The position numbers and the translations under genes were made by a program. DNA of 64,000 bases from Ustilaginoidea virens (Eukaryota > Ascomycota > Sordariomycetes > Hypocreales > Clavicipitaceae), in NCBI RefSeq assembly GCF_000687475.1, contig NC_057321.1, positions 310,001-374,000 of the forward strand, read 5' to 3'. The notes under the pieces were generated by a model. That model was not told the DNA's origin. It made no database searches and saw only the letters and a program-made list of their open reading frames with translations. Shown one piece after another: positions 1-12,492 of the stretch (the stretch's first letter is position 1; each line of letters begins with the position of its first letter).

Positions 1-47
1 CAACCCCGATATAGAATGGATGAAATTTTTCCTAGAGAAGGGAGGTA
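1..47 (+). other. 3' end of an upstream family C chromovirus internal region
   Basis: These bases match the last internal bases of the C elements at about 2265-2311 and 39780-39833, ending in a degraded purine-rich tract (GAAGGGAGG) directly before an LTR. They show that another C-family copy lies to the left of the window edge. Confidence 0.8.
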
Positions 48-301
48 TATTACGGACTCGGGCTATGCCTGTATTATAGATTGACTGAGGCTTAGGCTGC
101 GCCTGTGCCTAGCCCGGAACGGATAATATAAGGTAGACGCGCGGGCCTATAGGGCAATATTAGGGCTCTAGCCCGCGCCACACACGGATGTATATAGACT
201 GCGGAAGGGACCTGATTCAGGCTCTTCTCCCTTCCTCTTTAGTTTTATTAATACATCCGATTGACGCCTATTCGCAGTAGCCCTAGGGCCAGTCCGTCAC
301 A
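48..301 (+). repeat. LTR of chromovirus family C
   Basis: This 254-bp LTR starts TATTACGG (ancestrally TGTTACGG) and ends CCGTCACA. It matches the LTRs at 2312-2565, 34447-34701 and 39834-40088. It has C-family internal sequence on both sides: the 3' end of one copy on its left and a truncated internal region on its right. Confidence 0.85.
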
Positions 302-2270
302 GCTACTTACTATTATCTTATGCCTTAAGGCGTAGTCAGCTAAATTCCGTTCTATTACTATTCTATTTATAATTCTTATAGACTATAAGAACCTTAAGTA
401 CTTCGCCCAACTAAAGGAGATATTAAAATGCTAGGCGCAATAGGCCGAGATATTAGCCCTCTTTAACTTCTACCTTTAGTACTAGCCTAGCTTATAGGCC
501 TAATGCCTTAATTCACTCTTGCGATAGGAGCAAGAGGCAGACAGTATAGCTCTAAGGTTTAGCTAAGTCCTTTAACTACTATCTATCTCCGCTATAGAGG
601 CGGACCTAATAGAGGTCTAGCTAGATCTAATAGAAGATCGGCCGACTATAGCCCTAGGTATAATAAAGGATACGCTAATAGCGGCTTTATCGACTAGAGT
701 CTCCTTATCTAGCAGCTTTTAGGTCTTTACTAACATATACCTATAGGCGCTTTAAGACTAGGCTATAGCTAAGGACAAACTATATCAGGCCTAGTAGAAG
801 GCTATAGTAAATAGAGAATGATGATTCTTTATAGAGGTAAAGACTAGAGAGTAAATTGCAAATTATACCCTAAATGCCTATAGAGTGCTATTCTACTAGG
901 GCTAGATTTAGCTCCCTTCGTTCGAGCCGCTAATAACTATAGTAATCCAACGATACTATAACTCTCCTACCGCAGGGCACCTAGGGAAGAATATAACCTT
1001 CTAACTCCTATAATAAGACTACTACTTTAATAGTATATCGTCTAAGGTGGCTTAGTTTATTTAGAATTGCTAATGCCGTAGGGCGCATAAGAGCCGCTAG
1101 TTGCGATAAGGCCTATTCTAGCCCTTACCGATCCTAGATTGTTTTTAGTCTTAAATCTCTATTGACTTTATAACTAACCTCCTAGCTTAGGACGCCTCTA
1201 ACCCGCATTACCTAATAGTTATTACTGACCGCTTATCTAAGTATATTTAGTTTAAGGCAATACACTCAATATAAGCGGAAGATTGTATAGAATAGTTTCT
1301 CAACTACTAGTAGTAGCACTATAGATTCCCCGCCTAGATTATTAGTAATAGAGGCTTAGACTAGGTAAGCTAATTTTAGACTACAATATATAAGGCTATT
1401 AGGACTAAATAACTCCTCTCGACTGTATACTACCTATAGACCGATGGTAGTATAGAGTATATAAACTAGGAGGTTTAGGCTATTTTATACATTAAGGTAG
1501 TATTTGACTAATACGACTGGCCTTAATATCTCGCGATTTATTAATACGCTCTAAATAACTATACTTCCTTAGTCACTAGATATAGTCTGAACTATCTCCT
1601 AAATAGCTTCGACTCTCCTATTATAGTACCTCCCCCTAATATTATATTGAATTTAATAACCCCTAAGGGGCAAGTAGCATGCTTCCTAGCTATAATACAG
1701 GAGGGGGGCGAACTCGTTTAGGCTGCTATTGCCTTTGCTTAGTAATAATAGTAGGACGCGATGAACCACTCTTAACGCCTAGCGGAACGTTATTAAGTTA
1801 GGGACTAAGTCTGGCTAAGCCTATAGAATATTAAGATTAACTGGCCTTATAAGAAGCTTGATTAGGTATCTGCTAAGTATATTATTGTAGCCATCCTATC
1901 CCTACTTAATATCCGACTTAATATTCCTAATAGTATCTACCTGGTTTTTTATATTGATCTTATAGAATATACCGCTTCTGACCCGCTACTAAGCTAAATA
2001 CTTATAGATACTAGGCCTAGCCCCCTACTAGTCCTACTAGAGGACTCTAATACCCTGTATGAGGAATTCGAGATCGAGGAGATACTAGCTGCTAAAAACG
2101 CTTAGGGTCGTAGCGGTAAATATAATATGCTAATAAAATAGAAGGGGTATAACTTACTGATTTAGGAACCGCTAGAGAACTTTAAGGATACTGCGGCACA
2201 GAAGGCATTTAAGGTTAAATAGGGGGATATTTAGATATATAATAGACCTAGTCGAACCCTATAGCAACCC
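302..2270 (+). pseudogene. RIP-degraded RNase H, integrase and chromodomain remnant (C1 pol 3' half)
   Basis: Conceptual translation gives the end of Ty3/gypsy RNase H around 375-420 (DYKNLKYFAQLKEIL), an integrase core including a YYLQTDGSTER-like segment near 1425-1460 (family consensus YHPQTDGQTER), and a chromodomain near 2060-2240. In the chromodomain the expected Trp codons of LVKWKGY and TWEP are TAG. The chromodomain binds modified histones and steers integration into heterochromatin in this family. There is no open frame of useful length. Almost all stops are explained by CAG, CAA or TGG changed at CpA or TpG. The copy is dead. Confidence 0.75.
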
Positions 2271-2311
2271 TAATATAGAACGGATGAAATTTTTCCTAAA
2301 GAAGGGGGGTA

Positions 2312-2565
2312 TATCACAGACTTGGGCTATGCCTGTATTATAGATTGACTGAGGCTCGGGCTATACCTATGCCTAGTCTGGAACGGATAATATAAGGTAG
2401 ACGCGCGGGCCTATAGGGCAATATTAGGGCTCTAGCCTGCGCTATACACGGATGTATATAGACTGCGGAAGGGACCCGATTCGGGCTCTTCTCCCTTCCC
2501 CCTTAGTTTTATTAATACATCCGATTAACGCCTATTCGCAGTCGCCCTAGGGCCAGTCCGTCATA
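2312..2565 (+). repeat. 3' LTR of chromovirus C1
   Basis: This 254-bp LTR starts TATCACAG directly after the purine tract GAAGGGGGG (2301-2309) and ends CCGTCATA. The purine tract is the plus-strand priming site. Ends correspond to TG...CA after reversing C-to-T changes. Confidence 0.85.
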
Positions 2566-2589
2566 ATGACCCGCAATAGGATATTACAA

Positions 2590-4800
2590 AAAGGTCTAAA
2601 GCTCAATCAAAGAGCTCACATCAGGTATTTAGCAGGCTATATCTCGACCACTTAATACCTAATTTGGGTGCCTTTATTGAAAAAAAGCTACTAGTTCAAT
2701 TCTAGCTATATTATATTCAATGAGACTATTTTTTATTAAAATAAAAACCACTTACCGATTTCTCAATAACAGAAGGAGGCCCTAAATAGCCTTATTGGTA
2801 ATATTAAAGAAATACTTATTGTTGACGACTTTAAACTTATATCATCTAGGAATTTAATTAAGAATATCTTTGCTAACGATCCTATTATTAAATAGGCACT
2901 AAAGGCATAAAATAAAGCTACTATCGATGCCCCTTAACCAACGGAAATTAATCTTAAGGTTATAGACTACCCTAAAGAAGCTATCGCTTAAGCAATACTA
3001 CTATCCCCGCCATTTTTGCCTAAGCCTAACGATTAACTTAAGCTAATTACTCCCCTCAATAATATATTCTTTATAAAGCTCGAAGAAAAAGCTTACGGTA
3101 TATTCGCAGCCTCTATTGCGAAGCCTTTAGCTATAATAGAGGCACTATATATCACAAATATGCCTAAAGAGCCAGCAATATAAAGGGAGCTTAGAAAGCA
3201 CCCTAAGCGTAAGGAATTTATTACTGCCGCAAAAGAAGAATATTCGAAGGTTATAAATAGGGAGATTAGGTATATTATTCAACGAAATAATTTATCTATC
3301 GACCCTTAGATCAAGCCTTTAGACCTAAAATAGGTATTTGCCTACAAATAGGACTAAGATAGGTATCTCACCAGTTATAAGGCACGATTATGCGTTCGTA
3401 GTAATCAACAACCCTATAATCTTCGTAATACCCAGGCAGTAGCGCTTACAGCACGTACATTTCGGCTTCTTATGGCGTTAATATACTTCTTTAACCTGGA
3501 AACACACTAATATGACTTCATTATGGCTTTTCTCAATACACTACTCGACGAGACTATCTATTGCAAATAATCCGACGGATTTCACAATAGTTTCATATTC
3601 ATTAGGTTATTACGTGCCCTATACGGGCTTCGAAGGTCTCTGCTACTATAGTTCAAAGAGTTATCACGATTTCTATTATACAGAGGCTTTAAACAGGTCT
3701 GCAAAGACCCTTATATCTTTATCAACAACTTCCTCATTATATTCTTTTACGTTAATAACCTAGTCGTACTTTATCACAAGTTACAAATAGAGGCATTCGA
3801 ATCGTTCTATACAGCATTAATAGCGGCATTTAAGATCAAGGATCTCGGCGAGCTATAGTAGTTCTTAGCAATTAAAGTTATTCGCAACCATACAGCCGGA
3901 AAGTTATAGCTCACAAAAAAGGCTTACTTCGACAAGCTAGCGATAAAATATAACTTTACCGCATTTAACGATGCTAAGGACCGCCTTCTAGAGCACCCGC
4001 TACACACTGCGAGACTTAAGGCATTCGATAGAATAACTAAACCACACAATACGAAGCAATACCAATTAATAGTAGGCTCGTTAGTATATCCGATTATAAT
4101 TACAAGGCCTAAACTAGGCTATATTAGATTGCAGCTATTAAGATTCCTTCAAAATCCGGGTCTAAACCATTTACAAGCCGCAAAGAAGGCACTCAACTAC
4201 AGCTACGCATAAAAGAATACCGCAATAGAATTCCAGGCTAATATAGCAGAAAAAGAGGCATTTTCTGATGCTTCCTATGCCAATAATATCACAACGCGAC
4301 AAAGCAGTCAGGGCTATATAATTAAGCTCTTTGGCGGCCCAATTGTATATAAATCGGGTCAATAGGATACTATTACAACATCATCAACAGAGGCAGAGCT
4401 TTTTGCGATATCTCACATAGCAAAAGAGGTTATCGCCTTTAAGAGATTATATAAAGAAGTTGGGCTCTAATTATATACCGATATCCCTATGATTCAATAC
4501 GACAACATCTAGACTATTCGCCTATTAAAGGAGGAATTCTTCAAGTGTGTAATACGGCTTCGTCATATAGATATTCATCATTATTAGCTGCGCTAGGAGG
4601 TTCAGAAAGGAACAATTAATATTATATAGGTTCCAACGGGCAATATAGTCGCTAACGGTTTTATAAAGCCCCTGATAGGCCAGAAATTTGAAATCTTCCG
4701 CCGGCAACTTAGGCTTATTATTTTAAAGGGATCCTACGATACCGGACTGCAGTCTCACGATATTGACCTTAGTAGTAAGGAAGAGCCTCAGAAGGATTAA
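2590..4800 (+). pseudogene. RIP-degraded copia reverse transcriptase and RNase H (element F)
   Basis: Translation shows the integrase-RT linker (about 2615-2740), then a copia reverse transcriptase with an ALYGL motif near 3620. The active site near 3750-3775 reads YVNNLVVLYHK, so YVDD has become YVNN. A KDLGEL motif follows near 3835. RNase H follows with GSLVYP (about 4076), SDASYAN (about 4265), SSTEAELFAIS (about 4383-4415) and an RLRHIDIHH segment near 4558. These are the canonical Ty1/copia motifs in order. In-frame TAG/TAA codons and the loss of both catalytic Asp residues make it non-functional. Its motifs differ from those of families A and D, so it is a third copia family. Confidence 0.8.
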
Positions 4801-5073
4801 AAGACGCCCTAAAAAATCAGATTAAAACGGGCTTTTCAATAGCTACACTTATTTCCTATGAAAAATTGGAATCTACGGTTTATTATTATTTTCTTACTTT
4901 ATATATATGCTATTGGGCCAATTTACCCCTGTACAGGTAGCCTGTTCAACAACGGCACCATCATTTTGCGCACATCGTTTTAAGTAGATTGATATTTCTA
5001 CTTGTTATCTTGCTTTGCACTGAGTTTAGCTATATGGCAGGATATCCTAGAGAAAGCACATCCTAAGGGGGTA

Positions 5074-5271
5074 TATTAGAGGGAAATTGGCTTGTCTATA
5101 ATATAGATATCGGTCATATCCGAGGTCGGATATACCGAGTTTCCCCTGGATCAGTAAGCCCTTAGGGGTACCCCCTATCCCACTATTAATAGCTGGGAAC
5201 ACAAGTCTCTTAGAGAGGACTTAGTTCCTTCAATCAAGCATTATCGCATTTTCCCTATGCATTCTGATACT
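5074..5271 (+). repeat. Probable 3' LTR of copia F
   Basis: A purine tract CTAAGGGGG followed by TA (5063-5073) precedes TATTAGAGGG, which would be TGTTAGAGGG before RIP. The stretch then runs to about CATTCTGATA near 5271. There is no second copy in the window to fix the ends, so the right end is a guess. Confidence 0.45.
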
Positions 5272-5299
5272 ATCCTTCTCCTTTAAGAGTTAATATCTT

Positions 5300-6655
5300 T
5301 TAGGCTATACCCTATTTCTGCCTATATTTGATGTATATATCGGTTCGAGCCTAATGTGACTCTATATTCCCCTAATTAACCGCATTAAGACCTTAAATAT
5401 ATCCGAGCCGAACCCTAGTAGCAGCTAAGCTATAGGCAGCGCAATAGCCCCTACGGATCCTAATATTATAGAAATCTTACGACTTATAAGCGGTCTAACT
5501 GCCTTATCTGCTAAGCGCTCTAGCCCTTCCGAGCGTAAATATAAGCTATAGTATGCCATAAGCGACTACTTATTAGAGGGTGATTCTTCCGATAAGGAGT
5601 ATAAATACGCCTATAATAAAGAGTTTTTATGCGAGTAATATAACCGAAAAATATAGGCGATTAGTATTCTCCCTATTTACATACGAAAAGGCAAGAGCAA
5701 GGGCTGCTTTTACTACTAAGATGCATATAGCTTATATATATAGCTTGACTTTAAGCTTGCTGGTAATCCTAGACTCTAGTAAATCTACTGGGTATAAATT
5801 AAGGCTTATAAGGATAGCACTACCGTTATTGAACCTATATATCCTATAACCGAGACGACTAAAGCTTAGGCTATTATCCTCTCGCCCTCTTTTCGGGCCC
5901 TTAATAACTAATAGCGGCATACTATAGCCGCCAACTAAATAACTCTTTGCATCCTACGTTTTACTTTTAGTCCCTACGGTACTACTAGTAAGGCATTAAC
6001 CGATGTCTTTTAGGCTATAACTCCCTTCTGCCGCTAAACTAGGTTGGTCGTCGATCTGGCCCCTATATTAAGTATAATATAGGATATATAATAAGAGGCC
6101 TGGGAGTACTATGCCTAGATAGAGTAATACCTAGCGGCTCCTATTTGGCCCCGTTTGGCCCCCCCCCTAGCCCGCCCTTTACTAACCTATTATGCTAGGG
6201 AACCGCCTACCTATAAGCAGGGTGTATAGGTTCCCCTAGAGGCCTAGCTATACTACCCGCCGCAGAACGCCTTAGCGCTATAGCAGCCCTAGCCGGTATT
6301 GCTATATCCCCTGCCGCCGCCGCTGCAGACCCTGTGGCGTCCTTATTGGGCCTTATTATAGCCCCTCCTATATTCCTCGTATAGTATATCCCCCGGAACG
6401 CCATTATATTAGGGTCGTATAGGTAACTATCTGCGCTAGGCCTACTTGCTATATACATACCCGACCCCCTATAGATACCACTATAGGGGTTATATGCAGC
6501 CGCCCTTGCTACTACCGCCCTTATAGTAGCAGCCGCCGTAGGGGTATGCCGATCCTAATAGTGCCAAAGAGGGCCTATATAACGATAAGTATAGTAGTTA
6601 TAACGCAAGAGAGGGGGGAGAATAGTATTAGCCCGAGAAAGGGGCATACGAGCTT
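5300..6655 (+). pseudogene. Antisense accessory gene of B-family chromovirus (copy in B1)
   Basis: I do not recognise this gene. It is encoded opposite to gag-pol, between the chromodomain and the expected 3' LTR. Its frame matches the minus-strand frame in B2 (25400-26900). The best block is SDYLLEGDSSDKEY at 5561-5602, identical in B2 at 26423-26464, with mostly synonymous codon differences. Further shared blocks are a KGC segment, YIQLD..LAGNP (about 5735-5770, Q codons now TAG), FRALNN (about 5890) and DLAPIL (about 6053). The C-terminal third is rich in Pro, Ala and Tyr. It is broken by several TAG/TAA codons. The N-terminus is not defined because copia F cuts the region. Function unknown; no membrane segment or catalytic motif was evident. 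Confidence 0.6.
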
Positions 6656-6660
6656 AATAG

Positions 6661-6704
6661 TTTTTTTTTTTTTTTTAATATTTTAAAGGTTTTTTTTTTT
6701 TTTT
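6661..6704. repeat. Paired T-runs between the B1 pol end and the antisense gene
   Basis: Two homopolymer T tracts (6661-6676 and about 6691-6704) lie where B2 has an A-run on the other strand (about 25361-25379). They sit at the point where the 3' ends of pol and of the antisense gene converge. Confidence 0.8.
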
Positions 6705-6769
6705 ATAAGTAGGCATTTAGGTATCGTTTATAGGTCCGGTAGACCTTATTTTGATAGCCCGGAGGGCCT

Positions 6770-9700
6770 ATTATATATATAAATATCACCCTATTTAGTT
6801 TCGAATGCCTCTTATACCGCTAAATCTTTAAAGTTTTCTAGGGGTTCTTATATAGGTAAATTATATCCTTTCTATTTAATTAGTATATTGCGGTTCCTGC
6901 CCTAACCCTAAGCATTTTTCGCCGTTAGTATCGCCTTAACCTTATATTCCTCGTATAGCTGATTAGAGTCTTATAAGAGAATAAATAAGGGCCCTAGCCT
7001 AATATTAGTTATAGTTTATATTAGGAGTAGATTAAAAGCGGCCCATTCGATAAGGTCGATATAAAAAACCAAATAGATACCTTTAGGGATATTAAGCCAG
7101 ATAATAAACGGGGATAGTATAGCGATAATAGTATATTTAGTAGAGATCTAGTTAAGCTTCTTATAAGGGCGGTTTATCTTAATATTCTTTAGGCTAAGCT
7201 ATATGCGGTCTCTAATCTAGAAATGCTCTATTAGGCGGTATAAATAGTTTATTGCGTCCTATTGTTATTATTATGCGAAAGCGATAGTAGTTTAGGCTAA
7301 CTCCCCTCCCTTTTAGAGGTTAGCTAGGAAGAGAGCTACCTGCCCTTTTAGTATCTTTAAGCTTAGTATTACCTCTAGGGCTAGCGTAATAGTTAGTATA
7401 TCGAACCTATTAAAGAGCTGGTTCGGGCTAAACCTTATTACTAATAATATCCAGTTGTTTAGGGCGAGTTAGTATATAGTAAGATGCTTAGGCCAATTAT
7501 ACTAATTAAAGGAGACTATAATATAGAGGACGGCCTAGACCTTTTGGTTTATTCGTTCTATATCGCTATTAGTTTAGGGGTGGTATACAGTTAAGAGGAG
7601 TTATTTAATCCCGACTGCCTTATAAAGCATTATCTAGAATTGTCTTACTTAATCCGAGCCTCTATCGCTAATAATCTCGTTAGGGAATCTATAGAAGTGC
7701 TATTAGTATTATTAGAATCGCTTTATATACTCCTCGGCTATTATAGAGTGTATCGCCTTTAACTAAATATACTTCAATAAGTAGTTAGTAATTACTATAA
7801 GGAAGCGCGGGTCGGAAGAGTTACAGGCGGGGAAGTTTATTATAAAGTCTACTGATATTTGCGATTAGAAATAGTCTAGGATCGGTAAAGGCTATAGTAA
7901 ACCCTATTGTAGCTAGCGGCTCTTATACGCCTTACGGTATTAATAGTTCTGAATAAACCTTACTACTTTAGATAATATATTATCGAAATAATAATCCTAT
8001 TATAGCAATTAGAAGGTAGTATTCTTCCCTAGGTAACCCGCTATAGGTAAGTTATGGCACTATTGAATTACCGTTATAATTAAAGGCTCGAATAATGGGA
8101 GCTATACCTGCCCCTAGTAAAGTAGCGTGCCGTATGCATTTAGGGTATAATCTGCAATTTATTCCTGTATTGCTGCTTTTATAGGGAATTATCGCTCTCT
8201 ATTCGCTACTGCTATCTATTATGTTTAGTATATACTATTTGTAGATATCGCTTAGTCCTAAAGAGCCTAAAGGTAAGTATCGGCAAAGATATATAGGCTG
8301 TAAAGTAAGGTAACCTCTAAATCTAAAGTCGGGGCCCTAATGCTTTCTGTCCTATTTATATTAAGTCCTAAAATAGATAGTAGTTTTAGGATCTATCCGA
8401 TTTATAGCTTTACTTTATCTGTCTTTTATTCCTATCGAAAAAGAGTATTAGGGTATTAAGCTTATAACTTTAGCTTATACTAAAGGTAGAAATTAAAAAG
8501 TGCTAGAGTCTCGGCCTATTAGGCTTATTGCTCGGATATTTCCTATAGTTAGGCGAAGTACTTTAGGTTCTTATAGTTAGTAAGGATAGTAAAGGGGGAG
8601 GCTACTAAATAGAGTTTTACTAATTATACCTTAAGGCAAGAGATAATAGTAAAGAGTTCTTTATCGTATATAGTATAATTCCATTCTGCATCCGATAAGT
8701 GGGCGGAATAATATACGATAGGGTAGAGTATATTATCCTCCCCGACTTACGATAGATAGCTACTAAAGGCTATATTAGAACTATCTGCCTTAAGGACCGT
8801 CTCCTTATTAGGGTCCTATTAGGCGAGAACCGGAGATAATATAAAATATTACTTAAGCGCTTAGAATACTGCCTCTTTTTCATCTAATTATTGAAATAGA
8901 ACCCCTTTCTTTATTAACCTAACTAAAGGGTCGATAAGGCAGGAAAAGTCTAAGATAAAATTGCAGTAGAAGTTAGTAAAACTAAGGAAACTATAAATGC
9001 CTTTTAATTTCGTAGGTGCTTCCTAGTTTTAGATAGTTTTAATCTTTTTGGGGTCTAGATAGATTTCCTTTCCAGCCATTATGATATATCTTAGGTATTA
9101 GACCTCCTTTACTGTGAAGTCGTATTTATTAAGATTTAAATTTAAGCCGGCCTTTTGCAGTCATCGAAGGACTTCTTTAACACGCCCTATATAGTCCGCC
9201 TTTAATCCCCTAGTATAGATTAAAATGTTATTAAGATAGGCAGTTATAAAGTCTCTTAGTATATTCCCTAAGGCCTTATTAATATATCTTTAAAAGGTCG
9301 TAGGGGCCCCAGTCAGGCTAAATGGCGTAATAAGCTATTTAAATAGTCCGAATCGTATATAGAATACGGTTAAGTATTTATCGCCCTCTATAATATGTAT
9401 CTTATAGAACGCTATGCGTATATTAACCTTAATAAACTATTTCGCCTAGGATAGGGATTATAAGGTCTCCTTAATTAAAGGGAGGGGGTATCGGTCTTAG
9501 GCTGTAACCTTATTAAGGGCCCGGTAGTTAACGCAAAAACGCTACCTACTATTCCCCTTTCTGGCTAATAGGACTAATGCCGCTACCGATAAGGAGCTTA
9601 CTTAGATTTATCTTTTATCTATTAGGTTAGTTACTTATTTCCGAACCTTAAGTAATTAGTCTTATGGTATATTATATAATGGGCCCTAAAGTAGGTCTGG

Positions 9701-10106
9701 CTGGCTCCTATCTATAGTCTTTTTAAGCCGGATATAGTAGTCTAATATGCCTTAGTATAGAGGGAGACTAGAAGCATTCTCTTTATTAAAGAGGTTAGCG
9801 AATTCTTATAATTCTATCGGGAGTACCTATAGCTCTTGCAATTATAGGGCGGAGTCTTAATAAAGTAGCAATATAACGCAAAAGATATATATTATCTCCT
9901 ATAAGCTTATCGTAATAAAAGAAGTCGACTAATCCTTAAAGCGTTTCGCCTGCTTTAGTATACTGTAGAAGATTAAGCTAAGGATATTTACTATAGTCGG
10001 ACCCTATTGTCTTTTCATCGATTCCTTAATAATAAGGCCATCTACCGATCCAATCTTTAATTAATACTGCTTCGCCTGCAGTATAATATTATAGTTGTTA
10101 AAATCC
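6770..10106 (-). pseudogene. RIP-degraded RT, RNase H, integrase and chromodomain (B1 pol)
   Basis: The reverse complement aligns with B2 pol (about 22020-25245): RT at about 10000-9050, RNase H near 8900-8550, integrase at about 8150-7200 and the chromodomain near 6980-6790. No frame is open beyond short stretches; most expected Gln and Trp codons are TAG or TAA. The domain order RT, RNase H, integrase, chromodomain identifies a Ty3/gypsy chromovirus. Non-functional. Confidence 0.75.
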
Positions 10107-10895
10107 TATAGTAGCCTACTAGGCTGCTGGCCTAATGCCCTACTGGCCTACTAACCTTCTGGCCCTTATACCGCCTCTTGGACTTATAGTAGTATTACCT
10201 TAGGCCTTTGCCTTTTACCTTAAGGATTTTCAGTGGATTATTTACTGTATATCAAGTAAGGTAGGCCTTGTTGAAAAGGTGTGGCATTGCTAAATTAGCG
10301 TGGTGGCCTACTAGCGTGGTGTGGCATTGCTAAATTAGCGTGGTTGCCCACTAGCGTGGTGGCGGCCTACTAGCGTGGTGTGGCATTGCTAAATTAGCGT
10401 GGTGGCCTACTAGCGTGGTGGCGGCCTACTAGCGTGGTGGCTAGTCTACTAGCGTAGTGGTTGCCCACTAGCGTGGTGGTTAGTCACTAGCGTGGTGGTT
10501 GGGGTGGCCGGATATAGCGGGGTTAGTCGGATATAGCGGGGTTAGTGACGAGCATTACGGGGAGCTCTCTTACTGGCTACCCTGGATGCCTGGGCCCATC
10601 CCTCCTTCGTGTATATATAGGATAGCTTTCCCCCTTCTTTCTAGATAGTAGAAGGGCAGCACAATCGAACCTGTTAATGCACTACATGCCTCTTAACTTC
10701 CACCTTCCCTGCGTTTCTGGTTATCTTATATTTGCCTTGCCTTTACACTTGCCCTGCTTTATAGCACTTGTATAGTCTTAGGACTTAGTGAAGAATCTAG
10801 TATTTATACTAAGATTAAGTCACAGGTCGCAGACAGTCTTGTGCCATTTAGCTAGCTAGTAAGGCTTTGCTTTATAGTGACCTTTAGAATTGCAA
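10107..10895. other. Unclassified insertion between protease and RT of B1
   Basis: Aligning B1 with B2 shows continuous homology up to about 10106 on one side and from about 10896 on the other. The ~790 bp between have no counterpart in B2 or B3. The segment holds a G-rich minisatellite (10270-10557), a stretch with a TATATATAGGATAG sequence near 10612 and pyrimidine-rich sequence. I could not define terminal repeats or a clean target duplication. It could be a solo LTR or a non-autonomous element; the TGTTG at 10269 is a candidate terminus only. Confidence 0.5.
10270..10557. repeat. G-rich minisatellite, AGCGTGGTGG-type units
   Basis: Imperfect units of about 16-19 bp (AGCGTGGTGGCCTACT and variants) alternate with a longer unit containing GTGTGGCATTGCTAAATT, present three times. 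Two copies of GGATATAGCGGGGTTAGT close the array. It lies inside the insertion in B1. Confidence 0.8.
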
Positions 10896-12462
10896 TAATA
10901 GTGCTCTATCTAAGGCATCCTAAGGATAACATTATAGGTAAGGCCTAGGATAATATAAAGTATAACTATAGATAGCTATCTATCGATATCGATTGCTATA
11001 CAGACGATATAGGTAATAGAGGAATATATTATTTTGCATTCCTCTAAATAGCTCTGAATATCTACTGCCGTTCCGATTTCCCTATATTATAGTAGGCGGA
11101 TAGGTTAGAGGCCTAACTATTATACTATCTTTTCGCTTATAGTGCTATAGTAGTTATATTTTAAGTCGATTAAGGTATTAATAAAGGTATAGGATTTATA
11201 TAAGATTAGTACTAAAAAGGGGTATTTATCTATTCGTTCTGCGATCTCCTTTAATTCCTTTTATAATTAGGCTAGGGTCTATATATATATCTTAAGCCCT
11301 TTAATAAGACTAGGTTTAAAGGCTATTCTTTTTCCTAATCTTTATTACTATTTTTAACCTTTACGACTTATAAGTCTAGCAAGGCCACTTTGACTGCATT
11401 TAGCTAGATTGCTAGCAGTAGGTGGCATATATTCCTCTAATGCTTAGAAAAGCCGTATTAAAGATAAAGACCTTTCTTCCTATATTCTTTATATTATTCT
11501 ATAGAGACCTATATCACTTTAGGCGGATTACCCTTCAAGTCTAGCTTATTAACGCCTGATATTTATATATCGCCTTTAGAATCCTAGGTATAGGTTAGTC
11601 GGGAATAGGCCGAGCCCGGTTAATAGTTAATAGTTAGGTTAGTCTCGATATCGATAGTAATTTATTAGTAATAGTCTACCGCCGAGTAGTAATCGTAATA
11701 GGAGACCCTAAGGCTAATAATCTTATTAGCTATACGAGTATTAAGTGCCGATCGGAGATATTCTAATTTAACTTCCTCCGGCTAACCGAGACCGCTAATA
11801 AGTATAAATTTTTCTTCGAATTGCATAAAGAAGGCGGCAAAAGGTTCCTTAGGGCCCTAACATAAAGAGTACTTAAGCTTAGTAATAGTGCGATCCTACC
11901 GGTATAGGTCCTTAAAGAGATATTAGAGGTATTTAAAGAACTTTATTATATTATAATTATAAGCTGTATCGTTCTTAAAGAAGGCTGCGACCTATAATTA
12001 GATTATAGACGATAGGTTCTAGAAGATAAATATCTATTAAGTCTTCTCGTCTCTAATAAAATCCCTATCGACCTTAAGCTTATATTGCATAAAGGTCTAC
12101 TAGGCTATGAATATAGCTTTTTTGCTATTAAAAAGGTCACCTATTGGGATCGGCTTACGCTTTAGCTAGGTATCCTAAGCAGTAGGGAGGGGGTCGTTCT
12201 ATTATATAACTAGGGCCGGTTAGGTAGCATTTTAGGAGCTATTTAACTAGTTCGCGAGAAGGGTCTGCAGCAAGGCGGCAACAGCAGTAAGGTATTACGC
12301 ATTAGTCTGTATCTGCGCCTCTATCTATTGTAACCCTATTGCAAGCTGCTCCACTCGGGTATGTGTATTACGTCAGGGGCGTTATAGTCTCGGGTTGTTT
12401 AGGCCTATTTCTCTAGGTATACTCATCTCGATATCTTATATAGCCTGCATTATTGGCTCCAT
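10896..12462 (-). pseudogene. RIP-degraded gag and protease (B1)
   Basis: The gag start ATGGAGCC is at 12462 on the minus strand and is intact, matching B3 (59269). The capsid-like region follows, then a degraded CCHC zinc knuckle near 11470-11415 and the protease near 11175-11140, where the expected LIDSGCN reads LIDLKYN, so the catalytic motif is lost. The region ends at the foreign insertion. Numerous in-frame TAG/TAA codons. Confidence 0.7.
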
Positions 12463-12492
12463 AATATGAGGTTATAATAGTAAAGCTAAGAG

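Larger units (their letters stand above)
48..2565 (+). mobile_element. Chromovirus C1, internally deleted copy between two LTRs
   Basis: Two C-family LTRs flank about 2 kb that matches only the 3' part of the full-length element C2 (roughly 37822-39833). The primer site, gag, protease and reverse transcriptase are absent, and the left LTR runs straight into RNase H sequence. The deletion breakpoint is at the LTR end (about 301). Because internal sequence also lies left of the first LTR, the locus is a head-to-tail pair, probably from recombination or template switching between copies. All reading frames are broken by RIP-type stops. Confidence 0.75.
2566..5271 (+). mobile_element. Copia element F, 3' half, 5' part cut off by the C1 locus
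   Basis: The copia coding remnant starts abruptly at the end of the C1 LTR, in the linker after integrase, and runs to a purine tract and probable 3' LTR. The missing 5' part would lie left of the C-family locus, outside the window. To the right it meets the 3' region of chromovirus B1, whose own 3' LTR is missing here. The simplest reading is that F inserted into B1. The right boundary near 5271 is approximate. Confidence 0.65.

Noticed and set aside
3512..3763. 83-codon plus-strand frame as an independent gene
   Set aside because: It is out of frame with the copia F RT motifs that cover the same bases (ALYGL, YVNNLVVLYHK); a shadow frame.
10270..10557. CRISPR-like or telomere-like array
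   Set aside because: Units vary in length and sequence with no unique spacers, and no telomeric TTAGGG run is present.
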